A stretch of 6,343 nt of DNA from Clostridia bacterium (GCA_027335515.1 DAHWHT010000040.1:1-6343), one strand, 5' to 3'. Counted from the first letter of the stretch, positions 1 through 6,044 are shown. A program made the numbers and translations. The notes: generated by a model not told the origin, from the sequence alone.

Positions 1-1274
1 TGATCGTCTTGGCGCGCGTCAACCTGCACGATGAGCGCCTGCGGCAACGGAGGGCGGGCGCCTCCGCCGGGGCGGAGACGGGGCCGGAGTATCCGGCGGG
101 GCGGGTGGAGCGCCGCCTGCTGGAGGGCCAGGCCGCCCTGCTGGCGGAAGCGCTGACCGATCCGGCGGCGGCCGCGGGGCCGCTGCGCGCCGCGATCGCC
201 GAGGCCGTCGCCAGCGAACGCGAGGGGCTGACCGAGCCTGAGCGCGTCGCCCTGATCTCTGAACTCGAAGCGCGGCTCCTGGGATTGGGCATCCTGCAGC
301 CGCTCCTGGAGGACGCCGAGGTCACCGACATCCTGGTGAACCGCCACGACGCGATCTTCATCCGCCGGCGCGGCCAACTGGAGCGCACCCCCCTGCGCTT
401 CCGGGACGAGGCGGCGGTGCGGGGCCTGGCCGAGCGCCTGGCCGGCGCGGCCGGTCGGCCCCTGTCTGAGGAGCGGCCCACGGCCCTGGTGCTCCTGCCC
501 GACGGCGTGCGGGTGCGCATCCTGCAGCCGCCGCTGACGCGCGGCGTCGTCCTGGCCCTGCGCAAGCCCGCCCCGCCAGACGCCCTCGGCCCTGCGGACC
601 TGGTGGCCCAGGGCGCATGGACGGAGGAACTGCGCGACTTCCTCGGTCAGGCGGCGCGCGCCGGGTTCAACCTGGTCTTCTACGGAGAGACGGGCTCCGG
701 CAAGACGACCGGTCTTCGGGCGATCTGCCGGCTGCTCGGCGAGGGGCGCGCCACGCCGCCGCGGCTGGTGGTGCTGGAGCACACCTCCGAGCTGAACCTG
801 CCGGCCGAGCGAGCCGTGGCCGTGCAGGCCGTGGAACGCGCCGGGGCCGAGGGGATCTCCCTCTTCGAGGCGTTCCCGGTGACCATGCAACTCCTGCCCC
901 AGGTGGTGATCGTGGGCGAGATCCTGGACCGCGAGGCGCTGCCGTTTCTGTATGCGGCGCTCTCGGGGCACCAGTGCTTGGGCACGATCCACGCCGGCCG
1001 GCCGGACCTGGCGATCTGGCGGCTGGCCGTTCTGGCACATGCCGGCGGGCTGTCCGAGGACCTCGCCGAGCGGCTGGTGCGGGGCACGATCGACCTGCTG
1101 GTCGAACACCGGGCGTTGCCCGACGGGCGGCTGGCCGTCACCGGTGTGGCGGAGGTCCTGCCGGACGGGGCACCACGGGACCTCTTCCGGTTCCGGGAGG
1201 AGGCGCTGCAGCGCGTGGGCGAGCTCACGCCAGAACGCGTAGAGCGCCTAGAGGGCGGGGGGTGGCGATGGTAA
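1..1274 (+). CDS. cpaF: CpaF/TadA-family secretion ATPase (5' end at window edge)
   Basis: This is a hexameric type II/IV secretion ATPase that would power Tad-like pilus assembly at the cytoplasmic face. Residues are numbered from a TTG at 9 (421 aa). Residues 90-190 match the CpaF N-terminal domain (LGLGILQPLLEDAEVTDILVN, then LPDGVRVRILQPPL). Walker A is GETGSGKTT at 226-234, with Lys232. The Asp-box equivalent is LEHTSEL with Glu257, the Walker B/GE motif is VIVGEI with Glu304, and the His box is GHQCLGTIHA with His321 and His328. Length and order are normal for the family. The frame is open to the window edge. Bases 1-3 are TGA and the preceding codon reads NTG, so the true start is probably an ATGA-type overlap one base upstream; no ribosome site precedes the TTG. 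Compared with the family, the usual IEDTAEL is LEHTSEL and the usual GEvRg Arg is replaced (GEILDREA). The stop is TAA at 1272-1274, overlapping tadB. The family call is near certain; the exact start is not. Confidence 0.95.
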   Translation, partial: IVLARVNLHDERLRQRRAGASAGAETGPEYPAGRVERRLLEGQAALLAEALTDPAAAAGPLRAAIAEAVASEREGLTEPERVALISELEARLLGLGILQPLLEDAEVTDILVNRHDAIFIRRRGQLERTPLRFRDEAAVRGLAERLAGAAGRPLSEERPTALVLLPDGVRVRILQPPLTRGVVLALRKPAPPDALGPADLVAQGAWTEELRDFLGQAARAGFNLVFYGETGSGKTTGLRAICRLLGEGRATPPRLVVLEHTSELNLPAERAVAVQAVERAGAEGISLFEAFPVTMQLLPQVVIVGEILDREALPFLYAALSGHQCLGTIHAGRPDLAIWRLAVLAHAGGLSEDLAERLVRGTIDLLVEHRALPDGRLAVTGVAEVLPDGAPRDLFRFREEALQRVGELTPERVERLEGGGWRW

Positions 1275-2113
1275 CGGTGCTCTTGGACGCCGGCATCGCC
1301 TTGGCCGTCGCACTTGGCGCCTACGCCGCCCTTGTTCCCGCCCACCCCTACCGCCCCGTGCGAACTGAGCGGCGGAACCGGGCGTCTGCTCGGCCGAGTG
1401 GATCGTCGTCTGTGGCGCGCTGGCGCGACGTCGTGGTGGCGAGCCCCTGTGGCGGGGTGGTGGGGTTGGCCGCCTGGTCCGCCACCGACAACCTTGTGGC
1501 GGCGCTCATCCTGGCGGCGGGAGCGCTCTCGATCCCCGGCGCCCTCGCCGGACTGCGGCGGGCCCGCGCGGAGGCGGGGCGTGATCGCGACGTGCAGCAG
1601 TTCTGCGCGGTGCTGGCAGACGCCCAGCGCGTCGAACCCGCCCTGGTCCGCGCTCTGCCGGCGGCGGCCGCCTCGGCGGCCCCTTGGCTTTCCGGGTTCG
1701 TGCGTGCGACCCTGGCGGCCCATCAGGCGGGCGTGCCGCTGCGGCAGGCCCTGCGCGACGCCGCTCAGCCCAGCGGCCGCCGGGACCTGGCGCTCGTGGC
1801 CCGGCTGGCCGGCGCAGCGGCGGAACTGGGCAGCGGCGGTCCGGAGACGCTCTCCCGCCTGGCGGAGGCCCTGCGGAGGCGGCGGGAGCTGTATCTGAGC
1901 CGGAGGGCGGAACTCGCCGGCCACGGAATCGTGGTCGTCGTCATGCTCCTGGTGCCGGTGGCTGCCTACCTGGTGGAGACGGGTCTCCGCGGAGCCCGCG
2001 CGTCCCTGCTGTACACGGGGGCGGGGCGTGTGGCGGTGGCGTTCGCGGCCGCGTGTGAAGTGGGGGCCTGGCTGACGCTGCGCCAAGTCACCCGGAGGGA
2101 AGGAGAAGGCTGA
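1268..2113 (+). CDS. tadB: TadB-like type II secretion system F domain membrane protein
   Basis: This is the first inner-membrane platform protein of the Tad-like machine, expected to dock the upstream ATPase. The product is 281 aa. It has an N-terminal helix (2-23), a basic linker, a helical hairpin (about 55-70 and 75-96), a cytosolic T2SSF-type helical domain (about 108-215, beginning DVQQFCAVLADA), and two C-terminal helices (219-238 and 251-271). This is the usual TadB plan and length. The ATG at 1268 overlaps the ATPase gene by 7 bases, and a G-rich Shine-Dalgarno stretch (GAGGGCGGGGGG, from 1251) lies just before it. A GTG at 1262 is an equally possible start two codons earlier. The overlap implies translational coupling. 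The assignment rests on architecture, the T2SSF-like helical pattern and position after cpaF, since T2SSF proteins are poorly conserved. The next platform gene does not follow directly, which is unusual. Confidence 0.85.
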   Translation: MVTVLLDAGIALAVALGAYAALVPAHPYRPVRTERRNRASARPSGSSSVARWRDVVVASPCGGVVGLAAWSATDNLVAALILAAGALSIPGALAGLRRARAEAGRDRDVQQFCAVLADAQRVEPALVRALPAAAASAAPWLSGFVRATLAAHQAGVPLRQALRDAAQPSGRRDLALVARLAGAAAELGSGGPETLSRLAEALRRRRELYLSRRAELAGHGIVVVVMLLVPVAAYLVETGLRGARASLLYTGAGRVAVAFAAACEVGAWLTLRQVTRREGEG

Positions 2114-2297
2114 TTGCTTCCTCGCGTAGAATTGCGTCCTGGCCAACGCGGAACACGACATGCCCGAGGCGGAATCAAGAACCCGACCCGGCAGGGGCAC
2201 CTCGACCGCACAAGCCTGAACGCAAGCAAGCCAGACTGTGTGCGTTCACGGAACAAATGACCTGTGAAAGCGTGAATAAGATACGCCACTCTCTAGA
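2114..2297 (+). other. Intergenic gap at the left edge of the inserted segment
   Basis: This 184-bp non-coding stretch separates tadB from the unusual 612-residue gene, in an operon that is otherwise tightly packed. It contains a perfect 8-bp inverted repeat (2217-2224 with 2241-2248). A weak -10-like TAAGAT lies at 2277-2282, but I see no convincing -35 element 16-18 bases upstream. A T-tract terminator for tadB is not visible. No transposon end or tRNA-like sequence was recognised. Confidence 0.5.
2217..2248. repeat. 8-bp inverted repeat upstream of the unknown membrane gene
   Basis: TGAACGCA at 2217-2224 is exactly complementary to TGCGTTCA at 2241-2248, with a 16-base spacer. The right arm continues into TTCACG (2245-2250), which is also complementary to CGTGAA at 2271-2276, so two mutually exclusive stems are possible. 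It lies 50 bases before the 2298 gene. It could be a repressor operator, an RNA hairpin or chance; there is no T-tract after it. Confidence 0.4.
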
Positions 2298-4136
2298 TTG
2301 ATGCGAGGCGCCATTGCACACCGGCGCGAAGCCTATCATCGCTCACATCCGATAACGTCGCGAATATTCTGGTATCCCTTCTGGGGCCTTAGACTCGCCA
2401 GGGCACGGTTAGCACTTCTCAAGCTCAAGAATCACATGGAATTATTGCTCGCCCAAATGGCCCGCGGCAACTGGGTCCTTTCTTCGGTCTGCGCCGCCAT
2501 TGTACTCGGCTGGGCCGCCTTCTCCCTTACGGGACATTCATTGTGTTCGTTCGGAGCACCCACCATCTCATGCCAGATGTCGGGGTTTTTCCTTACCTTC
2601 TGGGGCGTGCAGGCGGCAGTCGTCACCCTGCTTGGGCTCACGCTCACACTCTCCATCAACACGATCCAGCAAGCGGAGATACCTGTCCCCACGAGAGCTT
2701 TGCGATCCGAAGCGTGGTTGGGTATCACGGCCCTGATCAACGCCATCCCTATTCTCTGGCCCATTTTCTGGATGATGGCACCCGGGTCACTCAGACGGTG
2801 GCAGGAACCGGTACCCATCCCTCTGGTACTCGTAGGATGGGTCTTGCTGGTGCGCAGTCTCTCAGTTCTTCTCACCATGACGCGTTCCAGCGTGACCCTG
2901 CAGTCCATTCGTGACTACGTGCTCACACTTCTCACTGACCTCTGCATTACCACCTCTGACTGGAGGCTATTTCCGCTGTGGGAAGAATCCCGGCGCTGCT
3001 CACTGTGGAGAGAGATTGTAGTGCGTCGCCGCCTTTCTCAGGTTGACCGTCTATGGCTTTCAGTGGGTGGACAAGCTGTCGCTCTAGAACAGATTTCCGC
3101 AAGACATATTCAGGTGGCCCTCGCCGACCGACGGTCGGATGGGACAACCGAACAACTACAAGTACTGGACGCCACGCAACGGATAATCGACTCAGATGTG
3201 CAGCCGATGCTTCTCCGGCCACCGGCTGCGATGAAAATGCAGGAAGTGTTCGAATGCGCGGCGGCTCTGTCACGCGGTTTAGCCGCGTCGGCGACCAGGC
3301 CTCCCGTCGCGGATTGGGATTCCCGCGGCGCCGCCGTGGCCGACGTAATTTCGTGCGCAGCTCTGAACGTCTCACTTGTGCAGCACGCTCTGCAGGTGCC
3401 CAGACAGCCACTCGGCACAAGCAAGGAGGGCCTGCCTCTCGGACGCGTGGCAATCACTCCCGGAATGACTGCCGCTGGGGAGAGCATCCCCATGCAAAAG
3501 GGGTTTCCCAGCCTTTGGAGCTTCGCCAGAGCATGCCTGCCTAGCGGTGCCTTTTACTCGCACGCACGCGACGTATACGATATCGAGGGAACCGCGAGCA
3601 GATTTCCAGACCTGCTGTGGGCGTGCATTCAATGTGGAACGCCAGAAGTGTTTTTCAGTCGCGTGTTGCTACCGTCAGCACGTGGCGCATTGCGAAAGAG
3701 CGATCAATACTCAATGGTTTTGGCAATGCGTCAAGTCGCGCGAGGTGGAGGTACGGCACTCCATCGTCTTCTCGCAAGGACGGACTGGCCGCAAGCGGCC
3801 TTGGAGAACGATCTCGAAGGCGCTGTCCATAATCTCATCGTGCGAGCTATCATCGACATGCGTTTAATCCAAACGGAGGCAGTCGTCGGTGTCTCCTTGC
3901 GACAAGTTGAGATGTGTAACGTAATACGTGAAGTCGTCACAGTCGGCGGCACCGGATCGTCTGCGTTCATCGTACATGCCGCAGAAAAGGCCATGGCAAT
4001 TATGGACTCCCTTATTGAGGGAGACGCGCCATCAACTGGGGCTGGCGAACTGGGTGCATGGACCGGCCTGCCCTCCCTCGACTCCTCAGCAGCGGATATG
4101 CTCAAGACCCTGCTCACCACCACAAAACCCATCTAG
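2298..4136 (+). CDS. Unrecognised four-helix membrane protein with large cytosolic domain
   Basis: I do not recognise this 612-residue protein. A basic N-terminal segment (about 1-45, rich in Arg and Lys) is followed by four predicted membrane helices at about 59-78, 97-120, 140-161 and 173-193, then roughly 415 residues of soluble sequence. The positive-inside rule puts both termini in the cytoplasm. Cys83 and Cys92 sit in the outer loop between helices 1 and 2. I see no Walker, protease, nuclease or DNA-binding motif. The four-helix start with a WGVQAAVVTLLGLTLTLSI helix is loosely like DUF2254-type membrane proteins, but I do not claim membership. The start is unsure: TTG 2298, ATG 2301, or ATG 2436 (residue 47), none with a good ribosome site. 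Base use differs sharply from neighbours (29 of 60 G or C at 2401-2460), and wide gaps flank it. I infer it was acquired by transfer and is not an ordinary Tad component. Confidence 0.8.
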   Translation: MMRGAIAHRREAYHRSHPITSRIFWYPFWGLRLARARLALLKLKNHMELLLAQMARGNWVLSSVCAAIVLGWAAFSLTGHSLCSFGAPTISCQMSGFFLTFWGVQAAVVTLLGLTLTLSINTIQQAEIPVPTRALRSEAWLGITALINAIPILWPIFWMMAPGSLRRWQEPVPIPLVLVGWVLLVRSLSVLLTMTRSSVTLQSIRDYVLTLLTDLCITTSDWRLFPLWEESRRCSLWREIVVRRRLSQVDRLWLSVGGQAVALEQISARHIQVALADRRSDGTTEQLQVLDATQRIIDSDVQPMLLRPPAAMKMQEVFECAAALSRGLAASATRPPVADWDSRGAAVADVISCAALNVSLVQHALQVPRQPLGTSKEGLPLGRVAITPGMTAAGESIPMQKGFPSLWSFARACLPSGAFYSHARDVYDIEGTASRFPDLLWACIQCGTPEVFFSRVLLPSARGALRKSDQYSMVLAMRQVARGGGTALHRLLARTDWPQAALENDLEGAVHNLIVRAIIDMRLIQTEAVVGVSLRQVEMCNVIREVVTVGGTGSSAFIVHAAEKAMAIMDSLIEGDAPSTGAGELGAWTGLPSLDSSAADMLKTLLTTTKPI

Positions 4137-4142
4137 ACCCAT

Positions 4143-4233
4143 TGGTGCACGCACGGACTACTGCGCTGACGCGTCATCCGAGTATGCCCTCCATCGCCCG
4201 CGTCGGTCATTCCTGCCAGGTGCTGGTGCACGC
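4143..4233. repeat. 10-bp direct repeat TGGTGCACGC
   Basis: Two exact copies, 4143-4152 and 4224-4233, are 81 bases apart start to start. Each contains the palindrome GTGCAC. They could be paired protein-binding sites upstream of tadC or a remnant of the insertion; chance is also possible. Confidence 0.35.
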
Positions 4234-4247
4234 CTACCTGACTGGAC

Positions 4248-4264
4248 GTTGCCAAAGCGGCAAC
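4248..4264. repeat. Short hairpin flanked by CTGGAC copies
   Basis: GTTGCC (4248-4253) and GGCAAC (4259-4264) form a perfect 6-bp stem with a 5-base loop. CTGGAC occurs immediately before it (4242-4247) and again at 4268-4273. No T-tract follows, so it is not a standard terminator. Confidence 0.35.
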
Positions 4265-4364
4265 CATCTGGACACTTGCGTCGGTTGTACGTCGCCACGG
4301 AGAGGTCGCAGTTGGCCGCGCTCGTTGGTGCGCCGCATCACCGTTCCACATTCGGTCCGGGAAC

Positions 4365-4373
4365 AAGAGGAGG
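4365..4373 (+). promoter_or_regulatory. Ribosome binding site of tadC
   Basis: AAGAGGAGG lies 5 bases before ATG 4379 and decides that start. The reading frame is open far upstream (to 4058 and overlapping the previous gene), but the upstream translation is not protein-like. Confidence 0.85.
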
Positions 4374-4378
4374 CAGCC

Positions 4379-5149
4379 ATGGCGACCAAACTGATGGCAG
4401 TCTGCTTTGGGGTCGCTGCGTGCATAGCTGGATACACGATGATAGCTGCGTCCACGCTGCGACGTCCTATCCGGCACAGGTCTCCCTGGAGAGGGCCTTT
4501 GCTGCGCGCGTTTATCCATCGCCCATTTCCTCACTGGCGCACGCCAGTTGAACCGCTCAAGCCCGCAGGGTTAGTTCTGACTGTCACCGCCGGTGCGGTG
4601 GGCCTGCTCCTTCACCATGCCCTTCTGGCCGTCTTATTGGGCGTAGGGACTTTCATCGCCCCTCGCTGGCTCCGTCGCCAGCGGCACGCCGCCCGGCGCC
4701 GGGATCTCCTGCTCGAACTCGGGGACGCCGTCGAGTACCTGGAACTGCACTTTGCCGCCGGGGCGACTGTGCCCGACGCCATCGCTGGCACAGCGGCGTT
4801 CCTGGTCGGCCCCCTCGCGGGAGTGCTCCGGCGCGTACTCGCCCGGGCCGCGCTTCTGCAGGATGGCCCACGGGCTTTGGACGAGTTGGCCCAGACCATT
4901 GCCGACCCCGACCTCACCGCCGTGGTGCGGCGGCTGTCCGCTGCCTGGCGGCTACGGGCCCCCGGCCCCGACACCTTCGCTGGCTTCGGGGACACCCTGC
5001 GCCACATCCGCGAGACGCAGATCGCCGCCCGGACCAAGACCCTCCCGGTGGCGTACGTCGCCATCGCCGGCTGGATGCTCTTCGCCCTGGTCGCCATTGT
5101 CGCCGTGCCCGCCGGCACGGCGTTCCTGCATTCCCTCTCCAGCTTTTGA
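4379..5149 (+). CDS. tadC: TadC-like type II secretion system F domain membrane protein
   Basis: This is the second inner-membrane platform protein of the Tad-like system, expected to pair with TadB. The product is 256 aa. It has an N-terminal helix (5-24), a basic linker, a helical hairpin (about 63-78 and 80-97), a cytosolic helical T2SSF-type domain (about 102-220, including LELGDAVEYLELHFAAGATV), and a C-terminal helix (224-244). The start is set by the strong ribosome site at 4365-4373. In most tad loci tadC follows tadB directly; here 2.27 kb of foreign-looking DNA intervenes. The first 60 or so codons are less GC-rich (34 of 60 at 4381-4440) than the rest, so the amino-terminal region may have been altered or carried in with the insertion, or may simply be less conserved. 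It looks full length. TadB and TadC are hard to tell apart by sequence; the label rests on order. Confidence 0.85.
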   Translation: MATKLMAVCFGVAACIAGYTMIAASTLRRPIRHRSPWRGPLLRAFIHRPFPHWRTPVEPLKPAGLVLTVTAGAVGLLLHHALLAVLLGVGTFIAPRWLRRQRHAARRRDLLLELGDAVEYLELHFAAGATVPDAIAGTAAFLVGPLAGVLRRVLARAALLQDGPRALDELAQTIADPDLTAVVRRLSAAWRLRAPGPDTFAGFGDTLRHIRETQIAARTKTLPVAYVAIAGWMLFALVAIVAVPAGTAFLHSLSSF

Positions 5150-5284
5150 CCCGCCCCCCACCGCTCCCGCAACGGAGGCGATCCCCCTGGCACAGCCAGC
5201 ACCGCTGGCATGCCGCGCCCTGCCCCGCGGCCGGGACCCGCCGGACCGCGACTCCGCACCACGACGGAAGGAGGTGCACACCGC
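5150..5284 (+). other. Leader of the small pilin-like gene with two hairpins
   Basis: This 135-bp gap contains a hairpin GCCAGC-ACC-GCTGGC (5195-5209), extended by GGCA (5189-5192) with TGCC (5211-5214). A second is formed by CGCGGCCGG (5226-5234) with CCGG-A-CCGCG (5241-5250). High GC makes such stems common by chance. Neither has a T-tract, so they are not clear terminators; they may affect mRNA stability or initiation of the pilin gene. Confidence 0.35.
5266..5276 (+). promoter_or_regulatory. Ribosome binding site of the small pilin-like gene
   Basis: GGAAGGAGGTG, close to a perfect complement of the 16S rRNA 3' end, lies 8 bases before ATG 5285. It chooses that start over the upstream in-frame ATG at 5210, whose extra 25 residues are Pro/Arg-rich and not protein-like. 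It is the strongest ribosome site in the window, as expected for an abundant pilin. Confidence 0.9.
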
Positions 5285-5500
5285 ATGGCAGCCCGCTTGC
5301 GCACGCGGCTTTTGACCGCCGCGCTGGTCGCCGCCCACCGCCTGGCCTCTGAGCGCGGCGCCTGGGACGAGATGGCCTGGAAGGGCATCATGGTCGCTCT
5401 GGCCGTCGTCATCGGCCTGGTCGTCTATGGCCTCCACGGGCAGATCACCGGATGGATCACCGGCAGCGTCAACCAGGCCATCAGCGGCGCGACCCCCTGA
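5285..5500 (+). CDS. Small Flp-pilin-like single-helix protein
   Basis: The product is 71 aa. It has a basic N-terminal leader (1-24), the motif SERGAWDE (22-29), one hydrophobic helix (about 34-50), and a short polar tail. Size, single helix and position after tadC fit the major Flp-type pilin or a similar subunit. Flp pilins are cut after Gly, with Glu at +5 and often Tyr at +6. Here cutting after Gly25 would put Glu29 at +4, followed by Met, so the site is non-standard and processing is an inference. The next gene carries the same SERGAxDE motif. A very strong ribosome site and an 11-bp hairpin just downstream (5508-5539) suggest high and possibly separate expression. It could also be a small membrane accessory protein. 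Confidence 0.75.
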   Translation: MAARLRTRLLTAALVAAHRLASERGAWDEMAWKGIMVALAVVIGLVVYGLHGQITGWITGSVNQAISGATP

Positions 5501-5507
5501 ATGCACG

Positions 5508-5539
5508 CGGGCGCGGCCCGGCCACTCCGGCCGCGCCCG
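5508..5539. other. 11-bp GC hairpin between the two pilin-like genes
   Basis: CGGGCGCGGCC at 5508-5518 is exactly complementary to GGCCGCGCCCG at 5529-5539, with a 10-base loop. It begins 7 bases after the stop of the small pilin-like gene. No T-tract follows, so it may be a weak or factor-assisted terminator, or a 3' stabilising stem giving more pilin mRNA than downstream message. The stem is perfect and unusually strong. Confidence 0.6.
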
Positions 5540-5559
5540 GCCCCGACTCCTCAAGGAAT

Positions 5560-5566
5560 GGAGGTG
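5560..5566 (+). promoter_or_regulatory. Ribosome binding site of the TadE-like gene
   Basis: GGAGGTG lies shortly before GTG 5572, with 7 bases between GGAGG and the start. It picks the GTG over the in-frame ATG at 5452, which lies inside the previous gene and would add 40 residues of low-complexity sequence encoded across the hairpin. Confidence 0.85.
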
Positions 5567-5571
5567 CCGCC

Positions 5572-6030
5572 GTGGCGGGGCTCGTTCGGAAGGTGCTCCT
5601 CTCGGAGCGCGGGGCCATCGACGAGGCCATCCTCTGGGCCTGCGGGGCGCTGGTCACCATCACGGCCTTCGGCTTCGCCCTCTATGGCGTGCGGCTGATC
5701 GGCGCCCGGGACACCCTGCACCGGGCGGTGACGGTCCTGGCGCAGGGGGAGACCGTCGGGGGGTGCCTCCTGCCCTCGGCGGTGCAGGCCGCCGCTCAGG
5801 TGCTGGCGGCGGGAGGACTCGACCCCGCCCTGGCATCGCTCTCGGCCACCACGGCCCGCCAGCCGTACGGCGCCGTCACCTCCGTCACCCTCCGCTACAC
5901 CTTCTCCCCAGCCACGACGGGCCACGCGCTGCCGTGGACGGAGACGATCACGGAGAGCGCCCAGCGGGTGAGCCAGTATGTGCCGGGGATCGAAAGCCAG
6001 ACCTGCGTCTCATCCTCCAGCCTCGGTTGA
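5572..6030 (+). CDS. TadE/pseudopilin-like single-helix protein
   Basis: The product is 152 aa from a GTG start. A short leader (1-10) leads into SERGAIDE (11-18), then one hydrophobic helix (about 19-39), then a soluble domain of about 110 residues predicted to lie outside the membrane. This is the layout of TadE-type minor pilins, and also of small DUF4320-like proteins found beside cpaF in some Firmicutes; I cannot decide between them. Cys65 and Cys145 in the outer domain could form a disulfide. The motif matches that of the upstream small pilin-like protein, with Gly14 as the likely cut site and Glu18 at +4. It is followed after 28 bp by the SLH gene, so the two are probably co-transcribed. 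The membrane and pseudopilin layout is clear; the family name is tentative. Confidence 0.75.
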   Translation: MAGLVRKVLLSERGAIDEAILWACGALVTITAFGFALYGVRLIGARDTLHRAVTVLAQGETVGGCLLPSAVQAAAQVLAAGGLDPALASLSATTARQPYGAVTSVTLRYTFSPATTGHALPWTETITESAQRVSQYVPGIESQTCVSSSSLG

Positions 6031-6044
6031 ACCGATACCCACAT

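Larger units (their letters stand above)
4137..4378 (+). other. Intergenic gap at the right edge of the inserted segment
   Basis: This 242-bp stretch has no credible gene; the tadC frame stays open through it, but its translation does not look like protein. It holds a 10-bp direct repeat TGGTGCACGC (4143-4152 and 4224-4233), and a small hairpin GTTGCC-AAAGC-GGCAAC (4248-4264) flanked by two copies of CTGGAC (4242-4247 and 4268-4273). The tadC ribosome site is at its end. GC content is intermediate (38 of 60 at 4141-4200). No clear promoter or T-tract terminator was found. Confidence 0.5.

Noticed and set aside
617..1267. Upstream extension of the tadB frame to an ATG at 617
   Set aside because: The extra 217 residues lie within cpaF and are Gly/Arg/Ala-rich shadow sequence. 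Membrane-protein-like sequence begins only at ATG 1268.
680..2200. 506-codon minus-strand open frame opposite cpaF and tadB
   Set aside because: It overlaps two well-supported genes, and its translation is Arg/Pro/Ser-rich with no domain. Long antisense frames are expected at this GC content.
3124..3138. CCGACC-GAC-GGTCGG hairpin inside the unknown gene
   Set aside because: It is short, inside a coding frame, and has no T-tract or neighbouring element; probably chance.
4058..4378. Upstream extension of the tadC frame to an ATG at 4058
   Set aside because: The added 107 residues overlap the preceding gene and show no helix or domain. The strong ribosome site supports ATG 4379.
2114..4378. 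Insertion sequence or transposon
   Set aside because: No transposase or integrase frame, no terminal inverted repeats and no matching direct repeats at the two edges could be found by eye.
3928..4551. 207-codon plus-strand frame spanning the gap before tadC
   Set aside because: It overlaps the ends of two better genes in another frame, has no good ribosome site, and its translation is low-quality (Pro/Ser/Arg-rich).
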